Shown: positions 15,169 through 22,703 of the stretch, piece after piece
Position numbering within the stretch: position 1 is the first letter of the stretch
Layout: the number at the start of each line of letters is the position of its first letter
Assembly (NCBI GenBank): GCA_900547165.1
Contig: URFZ01000006.1
Location: forward strand, 56,938-120,937
DNA from: an uncultured Eubacteriales bacterium
GTDB lineage: Bacteria > Bacillota > Clostridia > Oscillospirales > UBA644
DNA length: 64,000 nt
Reading direction: 5' to 3'
Program-made: the position numbers and the translations under genes
Notes under the pieces: generated by a model
What the model saw: the letters and a program-made list of their open reading frames with translations, nothing else
Database searches by the model: none
What the model was told of the DNA's origin: nothing

Positions 15169-16481
15169 TTTTTGTCGTCTCCGCCTTTCGAGCCGATATG
15201 TTCGAGAACTTTTTGAATATCCGTTTCAGTCGTATCGTCTTTGATAACCGACGTTTCAGCCGTGTCGGCCGATACGGGACATTCCACAACGGCCGCACCG
15301 TCCGCCGTGACTATACGCGAAAGTTTTATATGCTTTCTGTCAAGCCTTTCGGAAGAGCCGTTTTTAAGCAATTTATAAACGACCGCAGTTGTCGGAACAG
15401 CAAGCAATGCTCCGATAATTCCGAAACAACCGCCGCCCACAATAACCGCAATGAGAGTCCAAACCGCAGGCAGCCCTGTTGAGTTGCCGACTATCTTCGG
15501 CGCAATAAGGTTGCCGTCGAGCTGCTGAACCGCAAGAATGAATATCGCAAAGAAAATCGCCGACTGAAAACCTCCGTCGGGGGAGATAAGAATAAGCAAC
15601 GCCGACGGTATACCTCCGATAAAAGGTCCGATTATCGGAATGATGTTTGTCAGACAGATAATGACGCTTATAAGTATCGCATCGCTGAAACCGAATATCG
15701 TCAACCCGATAAACGTCACAACGCCGATTATTGCGGAATCTATAAGTCTGCCCGAGATAAATCCTCCGAAAGTTTCCGCGCAGATATCCGCGGTTTTGCA
15801 AACCCTGTCCGCATTTTTCTTTTTAAGATAAGCGTAGCAGAGTCCTTTTGATTGTCGGAGCAAAGAGTCTCTGGACGCAAGCAGATATACGGAAGTGCAG
15901 AAGCCGAAGAACAAATATGCAACGGTAGTCGCAACGGAAACAGTCGCGCTGAAAATGTTCGGAACTATCGAAACGAACCAATTTGCCAAGCCCTGGCCTA
16001 TGTTTCCGCCCTCACTCATATACGGCGCAAGGAATTTTTCCAAATATTCAAGCGCAATATCGGGCAGCGGCTTTTCGATGTGGAAGAAATTGCCGACGTT
16101 CGTCAGAATCTTTTGTATCTGCTCCCAATATTGCTCATAATTGACGGCTATTGTCGTCACGCTTTCCGTAATGCTCGGTATGAGCAACCAGAAGAACAGC
16201 GCGATAACGCCCAAAAATATTATGTATGAAAGCGTAAGAGATATTGCTATCGCGGGCTTTGAAGCCATATCCTTTTTGAATATTTTTGCATAAGACCGCC
16301 TGAAAAACATATACGGCTTGTTAAGCACAAACGCAATGCAAAAACCGATGAACAGCGGGGACAGATATTTCAGGATGATGCCGAGCGCATATATGACCCA
16401 ATCGATTTTTATAAGCACGGCAACAAGTGCAATGCAAAATGTCGCTATCAGCAGTATTTGTTTGAATGTCCTCTTTTTCAT
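15165..16481 (-). CDS. AI-2E family transporter/exporter
   Basis: 438 residues with about eight membrane helices in the AI-2E arrangement: paired N-terminal helices, a soluble helical domain (~residues 130-200), then helices with GFISGRLIDSAIIGVVTFIG and LTNIIPIIGPFIGGIPSALL, the family signature. The C-terminal ~70 residues are a charged cytosolic tail. Members include the E. coli TqsA autoinducer-2 exporter and Na+/H+ antiporters; substrate unknown here. It reads divergently from tex. Confidence 0.9.
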   Translation of the reverse strand: MKKRTFKQILLIATFCIALVAVLIKIDWVIYALGIILKYLSPLFIGFCIAFVLNKPYMFFRRSYAKIFKKDMASKPAIAISLTLSYIIFLGVIALFFWLLIPSITESVTTIAVNYEQYWEQIQKILTNVGNFFHIEKPLPDIALEYLEKFLAPYMSEGGNIGQGLANWFVSIVPNIFSATVSVATTVAYLFFGFCTSVYLLASRDSLLRQSKGLCYAYLKKKNADRVCKTADICAETFGGFISGRLIDSAIIGVVTFIGLTIFGFSDAILISVIICLTNIIPIIGPFIGGIPSALLILISPDGGFQSAIFFAIFILAVQQLDGNLIAPKIVGNSTGLPAVWTLIAVIVGGGCFGIIGALLAVPTTAVVYKLLKNGSSERLDRKHIKLSRIVTADGAAVVECPVSADTAETSVIKDDTTETDIQKVLEHIGSKGGDDKK

Positions 16482-16590
16482 TTGTCTTCACCTTTGTGCG
16501 GAAATCCGCCGTACATATTTATATTTATATCATTATATCATATATTCCGCGAAAAATCTACCTCTAATCGAAAAAAAATACCGTATTTGC

Positions 16591-16619
16591 TTGAATTTTT
16601 TCTTAATCTGTGCTAAACT
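16591..16619 (+). promoter_or_regulatory. Promoter for tex
   Basis: TTGAAT, 17-bp spacer, TAAACT, 44 bp upstream of the tex start codon. Confidence 0.75.
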
Positions 16620-16662
16620 GTTACGGTATTACTGTTCACAGCCGAAAAGAAAGGCGGAAAAA

Positions 16663-18825
16663 ATGGATATAATCAAACAACTTGCCGAGGAATTCAACCT
16701 GCGGCAGGACTACTCGAAAAATATCGTCTCGCTTATCGATGACGGAAACACCATTCCGTTTATTGCGCGTTACAGAAAAGAGATGCACGGTTCGTGCGAC
16801 GACCAGGTGCTGCGTGAGTTCGATGAGCGACTGACATATCTGCGCAACCTTGAAAAGCGAAAAGAGGAAGTAACGTCTTCAATCACAGAACAGGGAAAAC
16901 TGACGCAGGAACTTGCAGAAGCGATAGCCGCCGCAAAGACGCTTGCGGAAGTTGAAGACCTTTACCGTCCGTACAAGCAAAAAAGAAGAACGCGCGCCAC
17001 CGTTGCCAAGGAAAAAGGGCTTGAACCGCTTGCCGACATTATTTTTGCGCAGGAATTGAAAATCGGAAACATCGCCGATATAGCGTCACCTTATATTTCC
17101 GAGGAAAAGGGCGTTGAAACCGTTGAAGATGCTGTTGCGGGTGCTTCCGACATAATCGCGGAGACCGTTTCGGACAATGCGGAAGTTCGCAAAAAGATAA
17201 AAGACGCCGTTCATCGTCTCGGAACCGTGGTTGCGTCGGGCGACAAAGAAAACGACTCCGTTTATCGCAATTACTATGAGTATTCCGAACCCGTATCTAA
17301 AATTCCGAGCCACCGTATTCTGGCAATTCTCCGCGGCGAAAGCGAAGACTTTTTGAAAGTCGGAATAGACTGCTCCGACGCCACTTGTCTTAACATAATT
17401 TTCGATGAGTTTGTAAAGGGAAACAGCATTTTCACGGAAATCGTTAAAAATGCCTGCGAAGACTCTTGGCAGAGACTGCTTCAACCGTCCGTCGAAAGAG
17501 AAATACGAAACGAACTGCGTGACAAAGCATACGAACAGGCTGTCAAAATGTTCGGTCTTAATCTGCGTCATCTGCTTATGCAGCCGCCCGTCAAAGGCAA
17601 AGTCGTTCTTGCTGTCGATCCCGCATACAGAACAGGTTGCAAGATTGCCGTAGTAGACCCGACGGGCAAAGTTCTTGACACGGGTGTGATATATCCGACC
17701 CCTCCGCAGAATAAGGTCGAAGAAGCGGAAAAGAAAATACTTGAGTGGATCAAAAAATTCAACGTTGACTGTATTTCGATAGGCAACGGCACCGCATCGA
17801 AAGAATCTGAAATTTTTATCGCGAATACGATTAAAAAAGCCGACAGAAGCGTTTCGTATATGGTCGTCAACGAGGCGGGCGCGTCTGTGTATTCCGCCTC
17901 CAAACTCGGCGCTGCCGAATTTCCCGAATTTGACGTCTCGCTCCGCAGTGCCGTTTCCATAGCGCGCCGTTTGCAGGACCCGTTGGCGGAACTTGTCAAG
18001 ATAGACCCGAAGTCCATCGGCGTGGGACAGTATCAGCATGATGTTCCTCCCGCACAACTCGATGAAGCGCTCCGTGCCGTTGTGGAAGACTGCGTTAACA
18101 GCGTAGGCGTTGACCTGAACACGGCGTCTCCGTCGCTTCTTTCGTATGTTTCGGGCCTTTCTGCCGCCGTTGCTAAAAATATTGTCGCTTACAGGGAAGA
18201 GAACGGTTCTTTCAAGACACGTTCCGAACTTAAAAAAGTGCCCAAACTCGGACCGAAAGCCTTTGAGCAATGCGCGGGCTTCCTGCGTATTCCCGACGGG
18301 AAAAACGAGCTTGACAACACCGCCGTTCACCCCGAAAGTTATGATTGCGTTAAATCTCTCCTTGCACTGTTCGGTCATAAACTGTCCGATATTGCGTCTT
18401 TTTCTGACGGAAGTCTGTGCAAAGAAACCGAGAAATACGGAAAAGCAAAAGCCGCCGAAGCGTGCGGCGTCGGTCTTCCGACTCTTGAAGATATACTCGG
18501 CGAACTTGAAAAGCCCGGACGCGACATTCGTGACGATTTGCCCGCGCCCTTGCTTCGAACAGACGTTATGGATATGAACGACCTCAAACCGGGAATGCAA
18601 CTGACGGGAACTGTCAGAAATGTTATTGATTTCGGGGTTTTTGTCGATATCGGAGTTCATCAGGACGGGCTTGTGCATATCTCCGAGATAGCAAACAAAT
18701 ATATTAAACACCCCTCGGAAGTCCTTTCCGTCGGCGATATCGTCAAAGTAACCGTGCTTTCTGTTGACCCTGCCAAAAAGAGAATATCTCTTTCAATCAA
18801 AAGAAAGCTCGAAGATATAAAATAA
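16663..18825 (+). CDS. tex: Tex-family RNA-binding transcription accessory protein
   Basis: 720 residues from the ATG at 16663, which follows AAAGGCGG; upstream in-frame codons lie in the promoter region. Domain order is that of Tex: N-terminal helical part with IPFIARYRKEMHG, a YqgF-like domain (residues ~320-450, LAVDPAYRTGCKIAVV), helix-hairpin-helix repeats (~480-560, ADALRAVV...LLSYVSGLS-type), and a C-terminal S1 domain (GTVRNVIDFGVFVDIGVHQDG). Tex binds nucleic acid and influences transcription and stress survival. Single gene, followed by a weak hairpin at 18833-18860. Confidence 0.95.
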   Translation: MDIIKQLAEEFNLRQDYSKNIVSLIDDGNTIPFIARYRKEMHGSCDDQVLREFDERLTYLRNLEKRKEEVTSSITEQGKLTQELAEAIAAAKTLAEVEDLYRPYKQKRRTRATVAKEKGLEPLADIIFAQELKIGNIADIASPYISEEKGVETVEDAVAGASDIIAETVSDNAEVRKKIKDAVHRLGTVVASGDKENDSVYRNYYEYSEPVSKIPSHRILAILRGESEDFLKVGIDCSDATCLNIIFDEFVKGNSIFTEIVKNACEDSWQRLLQPSVEREIRNELRDKAYEQAVKMFGLNLRHLLMQPPVKGKVVLAVDPAYRTGCKIAVVDPTGKVLDTGVIYPTPPQNKVEEAEKKILEWIKKFNVDCISIGNGTASKESEIFIANTIKKADRSVSYMVVNEAGASVYSASKLGAAEFPEFDVSLRSAVSIARRLQDPLAELVKIDPKSIGVGQYQHDVPPAQLDEALRAVVEDCVNSVGVDLNTASPSLLSYVSGLSAAVAKNIVAYREENGSFKTRSELKKVPKLGPKAFEQCAGFLRIPDGKNELDNTAVHPESYDCVKSLLALFGHKLSDIASFSDGSLCKETEKYGKAKAAEACGVGLPTLEDILGELEKPGRDIRDDLPAPLLRTDVMDMNDLKPGMQLTGTVRNVIDFGVFVDIGVHQDGLVHISEIANKYIKHPSEVLSVGDIVKVTVLSVDPAKKRISLSIKRKLEDIK

Positions 18826-18832
18826 GTAAAAC

Positions 18833-18860
18833 TACGCCGTCTCCGCAAAGGGGCGGCGTA
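18833..18860 (+). terminator. Weak hairpin after tex
   Basis: TACGCCG / CGGCGTA stem with an internal TCC/GGG; the downstream sequence is not a clean T-run, so termination would be imperfect. Confidence 0.4.
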
Positions 18861-18930
18861 AAAATATTTGGAAGTACCGTGTCGAACGTTGTGCAATACG
18901 CATAAATGCGAAAAAGTTCATATAAGGGTA

Positions 18931-18959
18931 TTGACAAAACGCTTTCGGCATGGTATAAT
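18931..18959 (+). promoter_or_regulatory. Consensus promoter for the tRNA pair
   Basis: TTGACA, 17 bp, TATAAT, 27 bp before tRNA-Leu; a perfect consensus as expected for stable RNA genes. Confidence 0.93.
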
Positions 18960-18986
18960 GATTGAGCAATTGAAAAGCGGCTATGT

Positions 18987-19075
18987 GCCGGAGTGGCGGA
19001 ATAGGCAGACGCCCGGGACTTAAAATCCCGTGGGAGTAACATCCCGTACCGGTTCGAGCCCGGTGTCCGGCACCA
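18987..19075 (+). tRNA. tRNA-Leu (anticodon UAA)
   Basis: 89-nt class II tRNA with encoded CCA. The anticodon stem CGGGA/TCCCG encloses CTTAAAA (anticodon TAA), the long variable arm is GGGA/TCCC, and the T-arm is ACCGG TTCGAGC CCGGT. The acceptor stem GCCGGAG pairs with GTCCGGC except for a G.G at the innermost (7:66) pair, which is unusual. The minus-strand reading frames across it are spurious. Confidence 0.95.
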
Positions 19076-19094
19076 TTTTTTCAATTTTATATAT

Positions 19095-19171
19095 CGCGGG
19101 GTAGAGCAGTTGGCAGCTCGTCGGGCTCATAACCCGGAGGTCGTGTGGTTCAAGTCCCACCCCCGCAACCA
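19095..19171 (+). tRNA. Initiator tRNA-fMet (CAU)
   Basis: 77 nt with encoded CCA. The initiator hallmarks are present: an unpaired C1:A72 at the acceptor end and three G:C pairs next to the CAT loop (GGG/CCC). The T-stem reads GTGTGG against CCCAC, so one base (T) appears to be bulged compared with the usual five-base strand. Confidence 0.92.
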
Positions 19172-19174
19172 AAA

Positions 19175-19210
19175 AATAAACACCGTTCAAAAGACGGTGT
19201 TTATTTTTTT
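19175..19210 (+). terminator. Terminator after the tRNA pair
   Basis: AAATAAACACCGT / ACGGTGTTTATTT stem with a TCAAAAG-like loop, then TTTT. Confidence 0.9.
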
Positions 19211-19214
19211 CTTT

Positions 19215-19376
19215 AAGAATTACGCGCCGACGTGTATGAGACCGACGGCGAATAACTCGGAGGGCGAGGCGGTAGCGAATGACATTCCGAGGGGATGTCA
19301 TGGCCGCCGAGCCGACCGCGGCATTTTCAACGCAGTGAAAAATGAGAGACCGTGTGGTTCAAGCCCTCCCGCACCA
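19215..19376 (+). other. Structured intergenic element ending in a tRNA-like 3' end
   Basis: About 160 bp without a convincing gene. It contains nested inverted repeats: GGCGG ... ATGACAT (loop TCCGAGGGG) ATGTCAT ... CCGCC, and then CATTTTC ... GAAAAATG. Its last ~30 bases, CCGTGTGGTTCAAG...CCCGCACCA, resemble the T-arm and acceptor end of the neighbouring tRNA-fMet (13 identical bases CGTGTGGTTCAAG, then similar CCCGCA-CCA), but a full cloverleaf cannot be drawn. It may be a decayed tRNA, an integration scar, or a dispersed structured repeat or ncRNA. Confidence 0.45.
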
Positions 19377-19383
19377 TAAAGAA

Positions 19384-19417
19384 CGGATGTAACGGATTTC
19401 TGTTGCATCCGCTTTTA
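19384..19417 (+). terminator. Terminator after the tRNA-like element
   Basis: CGGATGTAAC / GTTGCATCCG (one G.U) with an 8-base loop, then CTTTTA. Its presence suggests the element at 19215-19376 is transcribed. Confidence 0.7.
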
Positions 19418-19458
19418 CTGTATATAAAGTCGATTATAAATTATACCTCAAAGAAGAC

Positions 19459-19487
19459 TTGACAAAACACAAATGTTCTGTTAAACT
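19459..19487 (+). promoter_or_regulatory. Promoter for the merR-type gene
   Basis: TTGACA, 17 bp, TAAACT, 32 bp upstream of the start codon. Confidence 0.8.
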
Positions 19488-19519
19488 CTATATGAAGATG
19501 AGAGTTTTGAGGTGAGTTT

Positions 19520-20368
19520 ATGCAAAACGAATTATTGTCTATCGGAAAAATGGCGGAAATCAACAACCTGACGGTGGCAACGCTGCGTCTTTATGATGAA
19601 CTCGGACTGCTGCACCCGCGCCGCAAAGACCCGCAAAGCGGCTATCGTTATTATGATATGGCTCAAAATGCGCGTTTGGACATGATAGCATATATGAAAG
19701 AATTGGGCATGAGCCTTGCCGAAATCGCGGATATACTGAAAAAGGAAGACATCACTCTGATAGAGACTATCCTGATTCGCAAGAATGAACAGCTGCACAG
19801 TCAGATGCGGGAGTTAAAAGCCCGTCATAATGCCGTTGAAAGGGCTATTGCAAGCGTGGAGAGATATCGGAAATCTCCCGTTAAAGGCACAATTGCCCTT
19901 GAATATATAGACCGTCGCTATCTGTGGGGATTGCCGTGCCGCGACAATTTCTATGACACGGATATTTATGCCTACGAGCGTGAATTGATGTACCTGCGAC
20001 AGGCGCTGATGAATCGCGGATTTTCGCATATTCATTCTTATGCGACGGGAACAAGCATTACAAGGGAAAACTTCCTTGCGGGACGCTTTGAAGCAAAAGA
20101 CGTTTTTGTTTTTCTTGATTACCGCGATGTGGAAAATTTCCGCGATGCGACGGTTCTTGACAGCGGTATGTACGCTTGTATTTATCTTGACAGTTACGAC
20201 GACGAAGTACGTTACGCCGACAGACTTCTTGAAGCCTGTCATGCCTGCGGTTGGCACGTCAGCGGCGATTACATCTGCGAAGTTCTGACCGAATTCAATG
20301 TTTTTGACAGTAACAGGCGGAATATGTTTCTGCGTCTGCAAGTTCCTGTGACATTCGGCGAAGAGTGA
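19520..20368 (+). CDS. MerR-family transcriptional regulator with effector-binding domain
   Basis: 282 residues. The N-terminal MerR HTH reads SIGKMAEINNLTVATLRLYDELGLL, with the wing motif SGYRYYDMAQ. A dimerisation coiled coil spans ~80-120. Residues ~125-280 look like a GyrI/BmrR-type ligand-binding domain (YIDRRYLWGLPCR...). Such regulators twist long-spacer promoters when they bind a drug or metabolite. The likely target is the promoter 20392-20422 just downstream, which has a 19-bp spacer with a dyad. Confidence 0.92.
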   Translation: MQNELLSIGKMAEINNLTVATLRLYDELGLLHPRRKDPQSGYRYYDMAQNARLDMIAYMKELGMSLAEIADILKKEDITLIETILIRKNEQLHSQMRELKARHNAVERAIASVERYRKSPVKGTIALEYIDRRYLWGLPCRDNFYDTDIYAYERELMYLRQALMNRGFSHIHSYATGTSITRENFLAGRFEAKDVFVFLDYRDVENFRDATVLDSGMYACIYLDSYDDEVRYADRLLEACHACGWHVSGDYICEVLTEFNVFDSNRRNMFLRLQVPVTFGEE

Positions 20369-20391
20369 TTGTGAAATTTTTATGAACCGTA

Positions 20392-20422
20392 TTGACTCTC
20401 ATCCTGCATGAGGGTATATAAT
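20392..20422 (+). promoter_or_regulatory. MerR-type promoter with operator in a 19-bp spacer
   Basis: TTGACT (20392-20397) and TATAAT (20417-20422) are separated by 19 bp instead of 17. The spacer holds the dyad ACTCTCAT-CCTGC-ATGAGGGT (7 of 8 arms paired), close to the ACCCTC...GAGGGT operators of BmrR-like regulators. This layout is diagnostic for MerR activation and links the gene at 19520 to the gene at 20529. Confidence 0.85.
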
Positions 20423-20528
20423 AAAACAAAAAGGGTATATTCAAATTAAAAGGGTAGAGAAACGGCGTACTTTACAGACTGTGCACATTCAGTCTGCGTC
20501 ATATACAATTTTTAAGGAGGATTTTCCC

Positions 20529-21554
20529 ATGGAAAAAATCAAAGTTGTACAGTACGGTTGCGGAAAAATGAGCAAGTACATTCTTCGTTATCTGCACGAA
20601 CACGGCGCGCAGATAGTCGGTGCTATCGACGTTAATCCCGCGGTTGTGGGACAGGATGTCGGTGATTTTGCGGGGCTCGGGTTGAAAACCGGTGTTATCA
20701 TCTCCAACGATGCTGACAAAGTTCTCGATTCGTGCGATGCGGACGTTGCCATTGTAACATTGTTCAGTTTTATCGGCGATATCTATGAGCATGTGGAAAA
20801 ATGCGTGGCACGCGGTATAAATGTAATTACCACCTGCGAAGAAGCAATTTTCCCGTGGACGACATCTGCGGCGCAAATTAACCGTCTTGATGCTCTTGCA
20901 AAAGAAACCGGCTGCACCATTACGGGCAGCGGCATGCAGGACATATTCTGGATCAACATGGTTGCTATGGTTGCCGGCGGTTGCCACAAGATTACAAAAA
21001 TCAAGGGCGCATACAGTTACAACGTTGACGAATACGGTCTGGCACTTGCGAAAGCCCACGGTTGCGACCTGTCCAAAGAAGAATTTGAACAGCAGATAGC
21101 CCACCCCGATTCCTTTGAACCGTCATACGCATGGAATGCAAGCGAAGCGTTGGCAAACAAACTCGGGCTGACCGTTAAATCCATTACGCAGAAACACGTT
21201 CCTTATATCATCGACCACGACATCGATTCTTCCACTCTCGGCAAAACCATTAAAGCAGGTCGCTGCATAGGTATGTCCGCGGTTGTTACGATTGAGACCA
21301 TGCAGGGCATAACTATTGAGGAAGAAACCATAGGCAAGGTTTACGGTCCCGATGACGGCGATATGTGCGACTGGAAAATCACGGGCGAACCCGATACGGA
21401 GTTTCACGTTGTCAAACCCGCCACGGTGGAACACACCTGCGCTACGGTTGTCAACCGTCTCCCGAGTCTCATCGCCGCTCCCGCAGGCTATGTGACCGCC
21501 GATCAACTCGCTCCCAACGAATACCTGACCTATCCGATGGAATTCTATTGCTGA
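20529..21554 (+). CDS. NAD(P)-dependent amine/diaminopentanoate dehydrogenase-like protein (DapB-type fold)
   Basis: 341 residues from the ATG at 20529, preceded by AAGGAGG; an upstream in-frame start is ignored. The N-terminus is a Rossmann fold (VVQYGCGKMSKYILRYLHEHGA). The family resembles dihydrodipicolinate-reductase-like 2,4-diaminopentanoate dehydrogenase of clostridial ornithine fermentation: TGSGMQDIFWINMVAMVAGG, then the C-terminal domain. The true amine substrate is unknown, and no other ornithine-pathway gene is nearby. A 7-bp hairpin (CAGACTG/CAGTCTG) lies in the leader. Expression is probably controlled by the adjacent MerR protein. Confidence 0.82.
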   Translation: MEKIKVVQYGCGKMSKYILRYLHEHGAQIVGAIDVNPAVVGQDVGDFAGLGLKTGVIISNDADKVLDSCDADVAIVTLFSFIGDIYEHVEKCVARGINVITTCEEAIFPWTTSAAQINRLDALAKETGCTITGSGMQDIFWINMVAMVAGGCHKITKIKGAYSYNVDEYGLALAKAHGCDLSKEEFEQQIAHPDSFEPSYAWNASEALANKLGLTVKSITQKHVPYIIDHDIDSSTLGKTIKAGRCIGMSAVVTIETMQGITIEEETIGKVYGPDDGDMCDWKITGEPDTEFHVVKPATVEHTCATVVNRLPSLIAAPAGYVTADQLAPNEYLTYPMEFYC

Positions 21555-21591
21555 ACCTTTTGTCGAAGAAGTTGATAAACAGATTTTTTGT

Positions 21592-21620
21592 CCCCGGTCG
21601 TTTTTCGATCGGGGGCAGTT
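21592..21620 (+). terminator. Terminator after the dehydrogenase gene
   Basis: CCCCGGTCG / CGATCGGGG with a TTTTT loop, followed by a short T-run. Confidence 0.8.
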
Positions 21621-21687
21621 TTATGCGTTGGCTTTTGTCGCATGGTATTCGTTTCGATATACATAAGAAGTTTTATTGAAATTTGTC

Positions 21688-21716
21688 TTGATTTTTTTAG
21701 AAACTTGTGTTATAAT
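21688..21716 (+). promoter_or_regulatory. Promoter for the 56-residue ORF
   Basis: TTGATT, 17 bp, TATAAT, 49 bp upstream of the TTG start at 21765. Confidence 0.75.
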
Positions 21717-21764
21717 ATATCAAAATATAGGATTGCCATTTATTGATTCAAGGAGGACGATATA

Positions 21765-21935
21765 TTGATTATCGGTAAAAAAGGAAAATATTTTACTGTT
21801 GAAGAGAAAAAGACCCATTGGAATGTATTTCGTCGTGAGGGTACATCAGGCGTAAATTACATGATATATAAGACGACGTGTCCGACTGTCGAAGATCTCG
21901 CCCGATATGTGGAAAAGAGTGATTTGGTAAAATAG
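21765..21935 (+). CDS. 56-residue protein of unknown function (TTG start)
   Basis: TTG at 21765 lies 6 bp after a perfect AAGGAGGAC, and a consensus-like promoter is upstream, so the expression signals are strong even though no ATG is present. The product begins MIIGKKGKYFTVEEKKTHWN and is charged and soluble, with no signal peptide or membrane helix. The pattern TVEDLARYVEKSDLV at the end suggests a helix. It is not recognised. It is AT-rich and lies at the start of a stretch of small and broken genes. Confidence 0.65.
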   Translation: MIIGKKGKYFTVEEKKTHWNVFRREGTSGVNYMIYKTTCPTVEDLARYVEKSDLVK

Positions 21936-21987
21936 ATTTTTGTGTCTAAAAAGCCAAAACTCAATTAAAAAATGGATTTTTATATGA

Positions 21988-22188
21988 TATAATAACATCG
22001 ATAAAAAGATCGACGGCGGGTTTGAGTATATTACAGATTATATTTGTTATATTGGCAAAACGTCAAGGGCTTGCCTGAACCACTTGTGGCGGGCGCAAGC
22101 CGCAACCGTCCATATTTCAGACAGACGTGAAAAATCGTGTTTCCGTATGGCGGTCACTATGATTGACAATTATGCTTATTTTCGTTAA
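21988..22188 (+). pseudogene. Start-less coding-like remnant
   Basis: An open frame of 66 codons that begins right after an in-frame TGA and has no usable start codon in its first half. It reads DKKIDGGFEYITDYICYIGK..., then a Cys/Arg/Ala-rich middle, and ends MIDNYAYFR. The composition looks protein-like rather than random, but no family is recognised. A hairpin GGCTTGC...GCAAGCC with an inner CCAC/GTGG occupies 22069-22101. It may be a decayed gene or chance. Confidence 0.25.
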
Positions 22189-22200
22189 AGTGTCTGAAAT
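22114..22200. repeat. Perfect 10-bp inverted repeat around 67 bp
   Basis: ATTTCAGACA (22114-22123) and TGTCTGAAAT (22191-22200). It overlaps the end of the start-less remnant. No recombinase gene is adjacent. It could be the ends of a tiny decayed insertion or a long hairpin. Confidence 0.4.
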
Positions 22201-22220
22201 ACCGATACTTGTTGAGATTT

Positions 22221-22604
22221 ATGATGTTTGATAAATTAAAGAAACGCTTCTCCCGAAAAGAAAAAATAGATTATGTTTTGCCGTCGCATACGGAAATAGT
22301 TGATATGTTTTACGATAAGCATCTTGATTTTTCGGACGAAACAGTTATAAAAGTTGTTTACGGCGCGAATAATGAGCACAGAGTTGTAATCCTGAAAAAC
22401 AGCGATGGGTATTTTTCGGTATATATTCGAACGCATAGAAGAATATGATGCGGATGAAATGAAGTATTTTTCGGGGTATCCCGACAGATTTCCGGCAGAA
22501 TGGCGAGAGTAGATGATATGCGTTTTTCGGCTTTCGGTTCCGAGGAAGAGGCTTGGAATGATTTGATAGCAACTTCCGAGTACAAGACGTATTTCAATCG
22601 TTAA
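22221..22604 (+). pseudogene. Frameshifted small immunity-protein-like gene
   Basis: Three frames have to be joined. Frame 1 runs from the ATG at 22221 (MMFDKLKKRFSRKEK... to DGYFSVYI, ~22430), frame 2 gives ERIEEYDADEMKYFSGYP (~22430-22510), and frame 3 gives RFSAFGSEEEAWNDLIATSE and ends at the TAA 22604. The assembled ~125-residue protein has a layout I associate with a clostridial hypothetical family resembling toxin immunity proteins: a Lys-rich start, 'VVILKNSDGYFSVYI', and a closing EEEA...EYK.YF. Two lesions make it inactive unless sequencing errors are present. Confidence 0.55.
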
Positions 22605-22703
22605 TCTAAAAATTAAGCGGTATAATGAATACAATTATACACTTGACAAAAAAGACTTGCTGGTACGATTTTTTTGCAGTGTTGGAACGGAGAAAAATGA
22701 AAA

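Noticed and set aside
17086..18711. 541-codon minus-strand open frame inside tex
   Set aside because: It is the mirror of the strongly recognisable tex gene, is rich in Arg/Phe/Val from reverse-complemented codons and has no domain or ribosome site.
18797..19301. Short minus-strand frames across the tRNA genes giving 'GSNRYGMLLPRDFKSRAS' and 'GLEPHDLRVMSPTS' peptides
   Set aside because: These are translations of reverse-complemented tRNA-Leu and tRNA-fMet, a well-known source of false proteins.
19110..19379. 89-codon plus-strand frame starting in tRNA-fMet
   Set aside because: It begins inside the tRNA, crosses a terminator and the hairpin-rich element, and has no ribosome site.
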